A stretch of 64,000 nucleotides of DNA. It comes from Nocardioides sp. 1609. Lineage in GTDB: Bacteria > Actinomycetota > Actinomycetes > Propionibacteriales > Nocardioidaceae. Under the pieces are notes generated by a model, which had not been told where the DNA came from, searched no databases, and was given only the letters and a program-made list of their open reading frames with translations. Numbering within the stretch: position 1 is the stretch's first letter; each line of letters begins with the position of its first letter. The translations under genes and the position numbers were made by a program. Shown piece by piece: positions 41,694-50,057 of this stretch. The stretch covers positions 558,001-622,000 of the forward strand of contig NZ_SPUJ01000005.1 in the NCBI RefSeq assembly GCF_004522105.1, given 5' to 3'.

Positions 41694-42320
41694 CTTGCCA
41701 CGAGCGGCAGCGCCACCGCCGCCCTGGTGATCACCGGGAAGCAGATCAAGGACAACAGCGTCTCCACGAAGGACATCAAGAACGGCTCCCTCAAGGTGGC
41801 GGACTTCAAGGCCTCCGAGGCCGCCAAGCTACGCGGCCCCGCCGGAGCACCCGGGGCCCCGGGCTCCACCGGTGCCGCAGGGGCGAGCGCGTTCACACCA
41901 CCCCCGCCGGGCACGGTGATCAAGGGCGGCGGGATCCTCAGCGCCCACGTCAACGCCGCCGGAGTGCCGATCCGCAGCTACGCCCCGCTTCCGTTCACCA
42001 CCGCGACGCCGCTCATCGACAACGGGACCGGCACCGGCACCAACCTCTACTTCGGCTCGGAGAACACGCCGAGCCTGTCCGCTCCTGACGTCGACGCAGC
42101 CCGCTGCCCCGGCACGACGACCGCACCCAACCCGACGGCCGGCACCATGTGCGTCTACGTCCAGCAGGCCAGCAACGTCTTCGCCGCGTCCGGCGAGCTC
42201 TACGCCGGGTCGAACGGGGTGAGCGACGCAGCCGAGAGCAGCGGCTTCTACCTGGCCGCGAGCAGCGCGGCGGCGGGCAGCATGACCGTGCGCTACGTGT
42301 GGGCATACCAGGCGCCGTAG
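41622..42320 (+). CDS. Secreted protein with short collagen-like stretch
   Basis: 232 residues from ATG 41622. The signal peptide (ISAVVVLACLLGLATSGSATA) is followed by a motif frequent in actinobacterial exported proteins, ITGKQIKDNSVSTKDIKNGSL. A short collagen-like Gly-X-Y run (GPAGAPGAPGSTGAAGA) comes next, then a Thr/Ala/Gly-rich beta-type domain with one Cys pair (ARCPGTTT, GTMCVYV). Probably surface or matrix. Its start region is the duplicated copy of the CPBP protease start. Confidence 0.75.
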   Translation: MSSPTQPARRHPISAVVVLACLLGLATSGSATAALVITGKQIKDNSVSTKDIKNGSLKVADFKASEAAKLRGPAGAPGAPGSTGAAGASAFTPPPPGTVIKGGGILSAHVNAAGVPIRSYAPLPFTTATPLIDNGTGTGTNLYFGSENTPSLSAPDVDAARCPGTTTAPNPTAGTMCVYVQQASNVFAASGELYAGSNGVSDAAESSGFYLAASSAAAGSMTVRYVWAYQAP

Positions 42321-42387
42321 CGACGACCTCGCCTCCGCAGGACCGACGCGCTCGCCAGCTGCCTGGAGCCGATCGTCCCCCCGGCCG

Positions 42388-42504
42388 ATGGCCAGCGAAA
42401 GGCCGCTCCTCGTCACGGTGGGACCGGGACTCCTGCTGATCTGGCTGGGCTGCGTCGGTCTTGTGCCGTGGGCCGCCGTGGTGATGCGATCCGGGGCCGG
42501 GTAG
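42388..42504 (+). CDS. Possible 38-residue membrane peptide
   Basis: ATG 42388 to TAG 42504, 38 residues. Residues about 9-33 (TVGPGLLLIWLGCVGLVPWA in part) form one clear membrane segment with a charged N-terminus (ASERP), like small single-pass or hypothetical actinobacterial peptides. There is no good ribosome site, so it may be fortuitous. It lies in the gap between the collagen-like protein and a small two-gene unit. Confidence 0.35.
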   Translation: MASERPLLVTVGPGLLLIWLGCVGLVPWAAVVMRSGAG

Positions 42505-42537
42505 CCCGCGAGACTCACGCCCGGGCATTCCCCCCAA

Positions 42538-42840
42538 TTGGTCACGCCCGAGCGCGAGACAGCGGTCACGGTACGGGTCGGCGTGCTGGCCACTGAATCG
42601 CTGCGCCCGGAAGATTCCGGACCGTTCGCGCCCAGGGTCGCCGACGTGGCCACCAGAATTCCTACGCCGGCGCGATGGGCGTTCGTTGCGTCGATCGTGC
42701 TGTGTGCCTCCGACGTGGCGTCCTGGGCTCTCGGCGGGCTCGAAGGTCACGGCGGGTTGCGCATCCTCATGGCTCACGTCCTCATGGCGTACGCCTCCGC
42801 TGGGCTGGCCGTGTCGCATCCTTGGGAAGGACTCCGATGA
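42538..42840 (+). CDS. Small hypothetical membrane protein
   Basis: Up to 100 residues from TTG 42538. The start is uncertain, with later in-frame GTG codons. Two hydrophobic segments (WAFVASIVLCASDVASWAL and ILMAHVLMAYASAGLAV) are separated by a Gly-rich turn. The stop overlaps the next ATG (ATGA), and that next gene is well supported, which is the main reason to accept this one. I do not recognise the family. Confidence 0.45.
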   Translation: MVTPERETAVTVRVGVLATESLRPEDSGPFAPRVADVATRIPTPARWAFVASIVLCASDVASWALGGLEGHGGLRILMAHVLMAYASAGLAVSHPWEGLR

Positions 42841-43220
42841 CGATGAGGGCCGCAGCGGGGACGTGGATGGTGACTGTTCTGCTCGCTGCGACGGCGTCGT
42901 CCTGCGGATCTGACGTGACCGACGCCGACGCTCCAGGGACCGGGCCAGGTCGTACCACGAGGTCCGCGGCCGAGGAGCTCGACCAAGACGCACGGGTCTC
43001 ACTCGAGCTGGCCGTCCTCGACACCTTGGGAGATGGGCACAGCCATGGCGCGCACTACGACTCGGCACCACGTCGCATCGTCGTCACCGTCTATAACGGC
43101 GACGATCCCGACCTGAGCGGGTCCGAGCTGGCGGTGCTGGTCGAGAGGGCAGGAGCGGTGACGAACGGTGTCCCCGTCGAGATCGAGGTGACCGACGAGA
43201 CACCGCCCGAGGCACAGTGA
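42837..43220 (+). CDS. Small lipoprotein
   Basis: 127 residues from ATG 42837 with GGAAGG upstream. A lipoprotein signal ends LLAATASSC. The mature part is acidic and includes RRIVVTVYNGDDPDLSGSELAVL, an alternating strand pattern, and VEIEVTDETPPEAQ at the end. It would be anchored to the outer membrane face. Cotranslated with the preceding small membrane protein. Function unknown. Confidence 0.65.
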   Translation: MTMRAAAGTWMVTVLLAATASSCGSDVTDADAPGTGPGRTTRSAAEELDQDARVSLELAVLDTLGDGHSHGAHYDSAPRRIVVTVYNGDDPDLSGSELAVLVERAGAVTNGVPVEIEVTDETPPEAQ

Positions 43221-43380
43221 TCGGCCCGGTGCCGGATCTCGGCATGGAGCGCGCCCTCGACGCGGTCTGGCCCCCTGCCGGGGCCACTTGAGGAAGGATG
43301 TGGGGACGGCTCAACCTCCGGCCCGTCCGGGCGCGTCTGGTCGGTAAGGGCGCCACGGGGCGCCGCGGGTGGAGGCGGAC

Positions 43381-43890
43381 GTGCACGACGAACATCTGGC
43401 GGGTTTCGCCGAGGTCGTGGCTGCTGTCTCGCCGTCGTTGCGCCGTCTGGCGCTGGCCCTGACCGGCGATCCACACCGGAGCGAGGACGCCGTGCAGGCG
43501 ACGCTCGAGCGGCTCTTCCTGGCCTGGCCCCGGTTGAGGGTCCGCGACCCGGCTGCCTATGCCCGGGCGGCCCTGGTGCGTCAGGTCGCGACCGAGCGTC
43601 GGCGGGCCTGGTGGCGGCGTGAGATCAGCGTCGAGGTGCTGCCCGAGACGACGCTCACCGGCGCCGACCACGACGGTCGCCTGGTGTTGCTCGACCACCT
43701 CGCCGCGTTGCCGCAGCGACAGCGGCACACCGTGGTGCTGCGCTACCTCGAGGATCTTCCGGTCGCCGAGGTCGCGACGCTCCTCGGCTGCACCGAGGGC
43801 ACGGTCAAGCGAGCCGCCCACGACGGGCTGCGCACGCTGCGGGCCGTGCTCGAGCAAGACCGCAACCACGACCGCGAGGAGACGACGTGA
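43381..43890 (+). CDS. SigE-family (ECF-type) RNA polymerase sigma factor
   Basis: 169 residues from GTG 43381. GGAGG lies five bases upstream, so I prefer it over GTG 43369. Region 2 has the helix AVQATLERLFLAWPRLRVRDPAAYARAAL, given here in part, and region 4 has LPQRQRHTVVLRYLEDLPVAEVATLLGC in part, then GTVKRAAHDGLRTL. This is the short SigE-like subfamily common in Nocardioides and Streptomyces. The next gene overlaps by GTGA and likely encodes its membrane partner. Confidence 0.85.
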   Translation: MHDEHLAGFAEVVAAVSPSLRRLALALTGDPHRSEDAVQATLERLFLAWPRLRVRDPAAYARAALVRQVATERRRAWWRREISVEVLPETTLTGADHDGRLVLLDHLAALPQRQRHTVVLRYLEDLPVAEVATLLGCTEGTVKRAAHDGLRTLRAVLEQDRNHDREETT

Positions 43891-44843
43891 CCGACCCCGA
43901 CGACCTCGTCGACCGCCTGCGCCACGAGTACGCCCGGCTCCCCGCCGACGGGCCACCGCCCGACGTGGCCGTCCTCGCCAGGCAGTCGCTCCGCTCACGC
44001 CGACGTCGGCGGGTGCGGCTGGCGGCCGGCGCCCTCGCAGCGACGGTCGCGGCCGTCGGCGTCGCCGTAGGAGGGGGCAGCGGGTCGCGCACCGCCACCG
44101 ACTTCGCCCCGGCGATCACCACCTACGACGGGCCGCTCGACGCCGACGGCCCCTACGGCGCGGCCGGCCGGGCCCTCGACTGTCGCTACCGGCCTACCGG
44201 GAGCCGCGACAGCTCGACCCCGTACGAGAGTGGCGCGACACGCGACACCCCGGCGGGGGCGGTCGAGACGGCGTACTCGGAAGGGCTCTTCATCGATGCA
44301 CCCGAGGTCGACCTGGCGCTCGCGGCCGAGGACGACGACCGCCAGCTGCTGACCTACGAGGTCGACGGCCGGGTGCTGATGGCGCTGCTGGTGCGCGACG
44401 GACCGGCGACCGAAGGAGCAGGCGGACCCGGGTGGTACGTCGAGGCCTTCGCCCGCTGTGACTTCGCCGAGTTCCCGGACGCCCTCACCGCGACCGGACT
44501 GACGCGCTACTCGGTGTGGACCGACGTCGACGGGGTCCGGGTCCCTGTCTCCCAGGTCTTCTCCTCGCCGGGCCCCGAGCACTGTGACTGGCAGCGGATG
44601 ACGTTCCTCTACCTCGGCAGCGGGCGACGTGAGCGGACCTTCGTCGAGGACCCCGAGAAGAGGCTGCGCGACTACGTGGCCGGCCCCTACCGCGCGGACG
44701 TGCCGCTACCCAGTGACGCCACCGACACCGGATGGGAGCGCGAGGGCCGTCACCTCTGGCTCTCGGCCGACGGGGACTACGCCTACGTCGGGACTGCCGA
44801 CTCCGTGGCGGCCTGGCCGCGGTTCAACACCGGCTGCGAGTGA
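43887..44843 (+). CDS. Membrane protein partner of the SigE-family sigma factor
   Basis: 318 residues, GTG start overlapping the sigma-factor stop. A short cytoplasmic N-terminus (DDLVDRLRHEYARLP) is followed by a basic stretch SLRSRRRRRVR and one membrane segment (LAAGALAATVAAVGVAVG). The rest is an external domain with four Cys. The canonical HxxxCxxC zinc anti-sigma motif is absent, so it may be an anti-sigma factor of another type or a signal sensor. Position is the main argument. Confidence 0.7.
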   Translation: MTDPDDLVDRLRHEYARLPADGPPPDVAVLARQSLRSRRRRRVRLAAGALAATVAAVGVAVGGGSGSRTATDFAPAITTYDGPLDADGPYGAAGRALDCRYRPTGSRDSSTPYESGATRDTPAGAVETAYSEGLFIDAPEVDLALAAEDDDRQLLTYEVDGRVLMALLVRDGPATEGAGGPGWYVEAFARCDFAEFPDALTATGLTRYSVWTDVDGVRVPVSQVFSSPGPEHCDWQRMTFLYLGSGRRERTFVEDPEKRLRDYVAGPYRADVPLPSDATDTGWEREGRHLWLSADGDYAYVGTADSVAAWPRFNTGCE

Positions 44844-44953
44844 CGACCCTTCACCAAGGTCGGGCGGAGTCCGCTGTGCGGCACGGCCGAGCGGGGCCGG
44901 TGTGCGTGGTTCTCGGTCGGGCCGCGCACGGCGTGACCAGCCGGACACGGCCG

Positions 44954-45715
44954 TCAGGTCTGCACGAGGGTGATCACGTTTCCGTCGGGGTCGACCACCC
45001 GGGCAACCGACGTGACCACCTCACCCTCGGCCACGTCCAGGCCGACACCGCGGGCCCGCAACCCCTCGGCAGCGGCCGCGAGGTCGTCGAACACGAGCGT
45101 CGCCAAGCCACCGCCGGCGCGGTCGGCGTCGACCACGACCTGGAGCACGCCGTCGCCCAGCCTCCACTGGGTCAGGCCGGGCATCGGTGCGTCGTCCGGC
45201 GGCGCGCCGAGGAGCTGCTCGTAGAACACCCGCGCGGTGTCGGCGTCGCTCACCGGTAGCGCAGCCAGGACCGCGATGACCGGCAACCTCCCGTCGTCGG
45301 CCGGCACGTCCTGGTCCTGCATCACGATGACGGTGTTGCCGTCGGGGTCGTCGAAGGTGAACATCGGCGGTGAGCCGTCGAGACGGACCACGTCCGTGTG
45401 CGGCCGGACGCCGTGCGCCACGAACGACCGGTGGGCGGCGTCAGCGTCGGCCGTGCGCCAGCGCACCCCCAGCGGCAGCTCGCTGTCCGTCGTCAGCAGC
45501 GCTATGGCTACGGCGGAGCCCGGCGGGATCACCTCGACGACGCGAGCCCCGGGCCACGCCTCGAAGTCCGCCCTCACCTCGCACCCCAGCACGTCACGGT
45601 AGAAGGCGACCGCCCGGTCCTGGTCGGACACCACCACGGTCGCGGAGTACAGCGCGGTCACGACGCGGCTCGACAGGTCAGTCTCTTCGCTCATGCTGAT
45701 GTCGACCCGAGCCAC
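44954..45715 (-). CDS. Tandem VOC (glyoxalase-like) protein
   Basis: 253 residues from GTG 45715, with GAGGA six bases upstream; ATG 45694 is an alternative. Two VOC halves are visible, YSATVVVSDQDRAVAFYRDVLG and LAALPVSDADTARVFYEQLLG, with metal-ligand-type Glu/His positions less clear and PDGN loops ending both halves (DDPDGNTVIVM, VDPDGNVITLV). Such proteins act in antibiotic binding, dioxygenation or isomerisation. Substrate unknown. Divergent from the VanZ-like gene. Confidence 0.8.
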   Translation of the reverse strand: MARVDISMSEETDLSSRVVTALYSATVVVSDQDRAVAFYRDVLGCEVRADFEAWPGARVVEVIPPGSAVAIALLTTDSELPLGVRWRTADADAAHRSFVAHGVRPHTDVVRLDGSPPMFTFDDPDGNTVIVMQDQDVPADDGRLPVIAVLAALPVSDADTARVFYEQLLGAPPDDAPMPGLTQWRLGDGVLQVVVDADRAGGGLATLVFDDLAAAAEGLRARGVGLDVAEGEVVTSVARVVDPDGNVITLVQT

Positions 45716-45857
45716 CCGCCATCCTCATCGCGCACCCCGGGCACCGCTGCTGCGCGGCGTCCGGTGGTCGACGTGCCGGTCGTGGCCGTGGTACCTGCGG
45801 CCAGCGATCGGGCACCTCAGGAGGAGGGGCTGAGGCCCGACTCCGGGCACGATCTTC

Positions 45858-46526
45858 ATGACCGACACCTCGTCGGTCGGCTCCGACAGCTGTGCGGGGA
45901 CAAGGGTGGAGCGAGTCTTGTTCGGTGAGGTGCCGGTGCTTCCGGTGGTGGTGCCCCTTGGCGGGGCGGTCCTTGTCGGCTCCGCGTGGCACCTGCGTCG
46001 ACGCGGTCTGCTCACGGCGCCGCGAGCCGCCGTGGCCCTCGCCCTGGGCGTGTACGCCGCGGGGATCGTCGCGAACACGGTCTTCCCGATCTTCCTGGAC
46101 AAGCCCGCGAGCAGTGCCCGATGGACCCAGTTCGTCAACGTCACACCGATGACCGGCTATGAGCTCGGGGACGCCGCGATGAACGTCTGCGTCTTCGTCC
46201 CCATCGGGGCGCTGGTGCCGCTGGTCGTGCCCCACTGGCCCTGGTGGCGAGTGCTGGCGGTGGCAACCGTCCTCAGCCTGTCCATCGAGGTGGGCCAGTA
46301 CGCGACCGCGCACCTTCTTGCGGGAGGTCACGTCACCGACGTCAACGACCTGACCTTCAACATGGTCGGGGCCGCACTCGGGCTGCTCGTGCTCGCCGCA
46401 CTGTCGACAGCCCCGGTTGTTGCTCGCTTGATCGACAGGTTCCGCTGGTCCAAGTCTGCGCAGCACCGTGAGCCGGCCGGCCGCGGCAGCACTGCCCGCA
46501 CCCTGTCGGGCCGAGATTCGACATAG
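45858..46526 (+). CDS. VanZ-family membrane protein
   Basis: 222 residues from ATG 45858. Four to five membrane segments with the VanZ-like signature NVTPMTGYELGDAAMNVCVFVPIGAL (shown in part), SLSIEVGQYATAHLL and VTDVNDLTFNMVGAALG. Named after a teicoplanin-resistance gene product, but most members have unknown roles in the envelope. No other resistance genes are near. The ribosome site is weak. Confidence 0.78.
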   Translation: MTDTSSVGSDSCAGTRVERVLFGEVPVLPVVVPLGGAVLVGSAWHLRRRGLLTAPRAAVALALGVYAAGIVANTVFPIFLDKPASSARWTQFVNVTPMTGYELGDAAMNVCVFVPIGALVPLVVPHWPWWRVLAVATVLSLSIEVGQYATAHLLAGGHVTDVNDLTFNMVGAALGLLVLAALSTAPVVARLIDRFRWSKSAQHREPAGRGSTARTLSGRDST

Positions 46527-46827
46527 TGGCTGCGAACCGCCTCGAGAGTGACGCGCCCGCCGGGCGCGGCATGGTCGGCGGCGCCCTCGACGCGGCATGA
46601 TCGACGGAGCCTGGCGCCCGGGGCGCGGCATCGTCGGGCGGCGAAGTCATCTCGGGTGGGACGGACTCAACACTTCACCGGTGCCTTGCCGTGGCGAGTC
46701 CGTCGGGGCGCGGCCAGCACGTCTCTTGTCGTCGACGGCGACCACTGGCCGCGACGGTGGCGGATGACTGCGCACGCATGTCATCATGCGACGCCCGCTG
46801 CCGGCGCACAATCCCAGGAGCCGCCCC
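46527..46827. other. 301-base gap with short repeats
   Basis: Three copies of GCGGCAT followed by a TCG-containing tail lie at about 46566, 46591 and 46625. The segment 46577-46611 is repeated, with 5 mismatches in 35 bases, at 56356-56390. I see no gene; small frames here lack a ribosome site and family resemblance. Confidence 0.45.
46577..46611. repeat. Dispersed intergenic repeat, copy 1
   Basis: 35 bases beginning GGCGGCGCCCTCGAC and ending in TCGACGGAGCC. They match 56356-56390 with 5 mismatches by eye. A weaker relative (CGCGCCCTCGACGCGG) lies near 43249. Confidence 0.45.
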
Positions 46828-48774
46828 ATGCCTCACCGAAGGTCGCCTCGACGGGTGCTCGCCCCGGTCCTCGTCAGCCTGGCCGTCGCGCCGATGCTCG
46901 GCGCGGTCCCCGCGCAGGGCGCGGCCCGGGAGCGTTCCTGGGACGATGTTGAACGCACGACGTCCGACCCGACTTCGTTCGTGACGATCATCGGAGACCA
47001 CGACGAGTTCATCACCGGCGGCACGCAGCGGTTGTGGCGGTCCGACCAGACGATCGAGGTTGGTGGAAGCACGGACAGCACCGTCGTAGTGAGGGTCGGC
47101 GGGGACCGCTGGGACAGCTACAAGTTCCTCCTCAGCCCGCCCACGGGGAAGACGCTGACCGTCGGCGACTACCCGGTTGCCGGCGGCCTGCACGGGGAGG
47201 TCGGGCGCGCAGGCCTGGCCATGTCTGGTCAGCAACGAGGCTGCACCCAGGGCGATGGCGCTTTCACCGTGCACGACATCGCGCCCGACCTGAGCCGGCT
47301 GTGGTTGACCTTCGAGTTCACCTGCAAGGACGCGGTCGCCACGGTCCGCGGGGAGGTCCGGATCGACTCGCCGCCGACAGCGCCGCTGACCGTGGCGGCC
47401 GACGCCCTGCACTGGAAGGCCAGCCCGCCCGGACGCGCCTACGGCACCCAGCCCGTCTTCGCCGTCAACACGGGCGAGGAGCCGATCGTCCTGGGACCAG
47501 CCGAGGTCACCGGTGACGCGTTCTCGCTCGCCAGCAGCTCGTGCGGCGTGCTCCAGCCCGGCAACTCATGCGCGATCGAGGTCGCCTTCGACCCACTCAC
47601 GCGCGGGACCGAGGAAGGTTTGCTCCGGGTCACGACCTCGGCGGCGGCCGTGCCCCTGGTCGAGGTTCCCCTCACCGGCGTCGGCAACGTCGGCGTCACC
47701 CACGTCTACTCGCGGACCGTCGCGCCGGACGGACGCACGTTCGACACTGCGATGAGCTCGGACGTCGAGGAGTTTCGAGCCTGGGCCAACCCGCGGCGCG
47801 TCGTGATCGGCTTTGCGGACCCGAACTACCTGGACGAGCGTCCCAACGGCCGGGTGCTCTACGACTACGTGTCGTTCACGGCTGCGCCGGGGGAGCGGCT
47901 GGAGGCCGGCCGCACCTACGCAGGAACGTGCGTCGAGGCGGCGGGCGCCATGCTCACGCTCCCTGGTGCCTGCCACTCCGCAGCGACTGGCAGCTTCATC
48001 CTGGACGAGTTCGAGCTCCGGCCCGACGGCACACTCGCCCGTCTTCGGGTCCGAGCCCACCTGAACGGCGTGGAGGGGCCGTTGCGAACCACCACCACGG
48101 TCGCCTGGCAAGCCACCCAGGACGCGACACCCTACGCGCCCTTCCTCGAGCTGAGCGGGCCTCCAGTGCTCACCCGGCCCGGCGGCGTCGAGCTCACGGC
48201 GACCTTCCCCATCGGCCACGGCATCGCGGCGGTCGGCCTGTATGCCGTGACGCCGCAGGGCCGCGTCCTGGTGGACTTGGCCCCGACCCACGACGACAGC
48301 AGGGTCGGTCTCCGGGCCTCTGTGCAGGAGGATACGAAACTCGTCGCGGAGGCGACGACCGGCGACGGTGTCGTCGTGACCAGCGAGCCCTTCATCGTGG
48401 CCGTCGACGGTCCCGCTGTGCCGGACGCCGACCCGGGCGCACCGCCGGTCGCGCGCACAGTGTCGCTGACCATTCGCGGCGCGCAGAAGGACGGCGCGTC
48501 CGATCACCGGGGGAGCGTGCGCTCGGTGGCCGAGCTGCGCCTGCGCCCCCGAGCGACCGGCCAGTGCCTGCGACTGCAGGTACAGCGCCGTGTCGACGGA
48601 CGCTGGGTGCCCCGCGCGCTCTCCAGGTGCCGCCGGACGGACCGGAGCGGGATGGCGACTGCAGTCGTGGCCGCGAAGCCCGGCACCACGGTGCGGGCCA
48701 GGGCGGTCTGGTTCGGCGGCCAGCCGGGGGCGCGAGTTGCGTCCCCGTGGCGTAAGGTCCGCAGGCCCCTCTGA
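46828..48774 (+). CDS. Secreted choice-of-anchor-type protein
   Basis: 648 residues from ATG 46828 with AGGAG upstream. The signal peptide ends near VPAQGA. Around residues 180-290 is an ASH/choice-of-anchor-D-like Ig domain (FSLASSSCGVLQPGNSCAIEVAF and GLLRVTTSAA). The C-terminal 100 residues are basic with paired Cys (TGQCLRLQVQRRVDGRW, SRCRRTDRSG). The rest is beta-rich without a family I can name. Probably surface exposed; no anchor seen. Confidence 0.72.
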   Translation: MPHRRSPRRVLAPVLVSLAVAPMLGAVPAQGAARERSWDDVERTTSDPTSFVTIIGDHDEFITGGTQRLWRSDQTIEVGGSTDSTVVVRVGGDRWDSYKFLLSPPTGKTLTVGDYPVAGGLHGEVGRAGLAMSGQQRGCTQGDGAFTVHDIAPDLSRLWLTFEFTCKDAVATVRGEVRIDSPPTAPLTVAADALHWKASPPGRAYGTQPVFAVNTGEEPIVLGPAEVTGDAFSLASSSCGVLQPGNSCAIEVAFDPLTRGTEEGLLRVTTSAAAVPLVEVPLTGVGNVGVTHVYSRTVAPDGRTFDTAMSSDVEEFRAWANPRRVVIGFADPNYLDERPNGRVLYDYVSFTAAPGERLEAGRTYAGTCVEAAGAMLTLPGACHSAATGSFILDEFELRPDGTLARLRVRAHLNGVEGPLRTTTTVAWQATQDATPYAPFLELSGPPVLTRPGGVELTATFPIGHGIAAVGLYAVTPQGRVLVDLAPTHDDSRVGLRASVQEDTKLVAEATTGDGVVVTSEPFIVAVDGPAVPDADPGAPPVARTVSLTIRGAQKDGASDHRGSVRSVAELRLRPRATGQCLRLQVQRRVDGRWVPRALSRCRRTDRSGMATAVVAAKPGTTVRARAVWFGGQPGARVASPWRKVRRPL

Positions 48775-48889
48775 CCGGTCTGGCGGCTCCTGTCGGTGAA
48801 GGACGGAGTGCCTGCGTCCGTGGGCGCTCTCGTTCGCCGACTGCGCTGGCCCCGCCTGGCCGCGAGAGACCCGCCCGGAGCCCGGAGGC

Positions 48890-49426
48890 TCAGGACCGCC
48901 GGTCCAGGGCGCGTAGGTAGCGCGTGGTCATCGTGTGCTGCACCCGACGACCCAGGGGTCCGCCGAGCCTGGCGAGGCGCGAGGCAGGCTTCGAGAACGC
49001 GGTGATGGCGAGGGTGATGGTCCCGCTGTCGTCCTGGTCCAGGACGAAGCTCTCCTCGCCGGACTCGGGGTGGCCGGGCAGCGTGCCGTAGGCGAATCCG
49101 CGTCTCGTCGGTTCGGCGATCACGGATGCGACTCGGCACGGGATCCGGATGGAAGCAGGGCCGAGGCCGAGGTGCATCAGCACGACGGTGCCCTGTCGCA
49201 ACGGTGAGTCCGAGGCCTGCACTCGGAGCCCCGACCGCTCGTGGAGTCTCCACTCGAAGAGGTCTCTTGATGCTTCCTCGAAGTCTCGCCGCGCCAGCGA
49301 CGCAGTGCGCTCCAACCAGTGGTAGCCCGCCTGGGGTCCGGTGGCGCTCGCCCCCACCTCCGCGTACGTGAACGGTGCCGCCTGGAGCACCGCAACCACC
49401 GGTGCCGGAAGCTTGCCTACTGACAT
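48890..49426 (-). CDS. DUF1990 family protein
   Basis: 178 residues from ATG 49426. Recognised by the run FTYAEVGASA, then GYHWLERTASL, PLRQGTVVLMHLGLG (in part), RRGFAYGTLPGHPESGEESFVL and RYLRAL at the end. DUF1990 proteins are soluble and occur in actinobacteria and plants, with no proven function; a ligand-binding role is sometimes assumed. Divergent from a lipoprotein gene. Confidence 0.8.
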   Translation of the reverse strand: MSVGKLPAPVVAVLQAAPFTYAEVGASATGPQAGYHWLERTASLARRDFEEASRDLFEWRLHERSGLRVQASDSPLRQGTVVLMHLGLGPASIRIPCRVASVIAEPTRRGFAYGTLPGHPESGEESFVLDQDDSGTITLAITAFSKPASRLARLGGPLGRRVQHTMTTRYLRALDRRS

Positions 49427-49562
49427 GGGGACATCATCCGGGTCGGTGCCCTCTGCATCGGAGACGACCTGCGGCACGCAAGCTCGGACGAGCCGCTGTG
49501 CGGCTTGGGCGGGCTTCGGCTGTGCCCTGGCTGAGCGGGCAGCGCTCTGGGACGGTGTGGTG

Positions 49563-50006
49563 GTGCCGTCCGCTCGCATCTTCCTCCGACCGAGCATGCT
49601 GTTCGTTGCCCTGCTCCTGGTCGCGTGCGGCGAGAAGCCGTCACCGGAGGCGGCCGGTTCGCCCAGCCCCGAGCCGTCCGCGACAGGGCCGGTCCTGACC
49701 GCAGACCCCCGTGCGGAAGTCGGCTACCCATCGGCCCAGCTCCCCGGCCGATTGACAGTGCGGGACGGATGCCTGGCCCTCGACGGTGCGCCGACACTCT
49801 GGCCCGCCGGGACCCGGTGGGACGGGCAGGCACGGGCGGTGGTGCTGCCGGACGGACGTCGCCTGTCTGTGGGTACCACTGTGACCCTGGGCGGCGGCCT
49901 GGTGCCTACGTCGGTCGTCGCCAGCTACAGCGCGACCGCAGGAGATGCGATCGAGGAGTGCATGGGTGCGCTCGGAGCCAGCGAGGTGGCTCTCATCAGC
50001 GGCTAG
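49563..50006 (+). CDS. Small lipoprotein, hypothetical
   Basis: 147 residues if it starts at GTG 49563; GTG 49557 and 49560 are equally in frame. ATG 49596 would leave too short a signal. The signal runs RPSMLFVALLLVAC and ends in a lipobox with Cys. A Pro/Ser/Glu linker follows, then a compact beta-type domain with two Cys (VRDGCLALDG, IEECMGALG) that could pair. No family recognised. Convergent with the AAA ATPase gene. Confidence 0.6.
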   Translation: MPSARIFLRPSMLFVALLLVACGEKPSPEAAGSPSPEPSATGPVLTADPRAEVGYPSAQLPGRLTVRDGCLALDGAPTLWPAGTRWDGQARAVVLPDGRRLSVGTTVTLGGGLVPTSVVASYSATAGDAIEECMGALGASEVALISG

Positions 50007-50057
50007 GTGCGAGCACCCGGCTCTCGGCATGTCGGGCTGCTCCACTGCGGAGCGCGA

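Noticed and set aside
45858-46526. Glycopeptide resistance locus because of the VanZ-like gene
   Set aside because: No vanH, vanA, vanX or related genes are near; VanZ-like proteins are widespread without resistance.
48796-49005. Possible small gene between the choice-of-anchor protein and DUF1990 genes
   Set aside because: It is Arg/Pro/Ala-rich, has no ribosome site and mostly overlaps the antisense of the DUF1990 gene.
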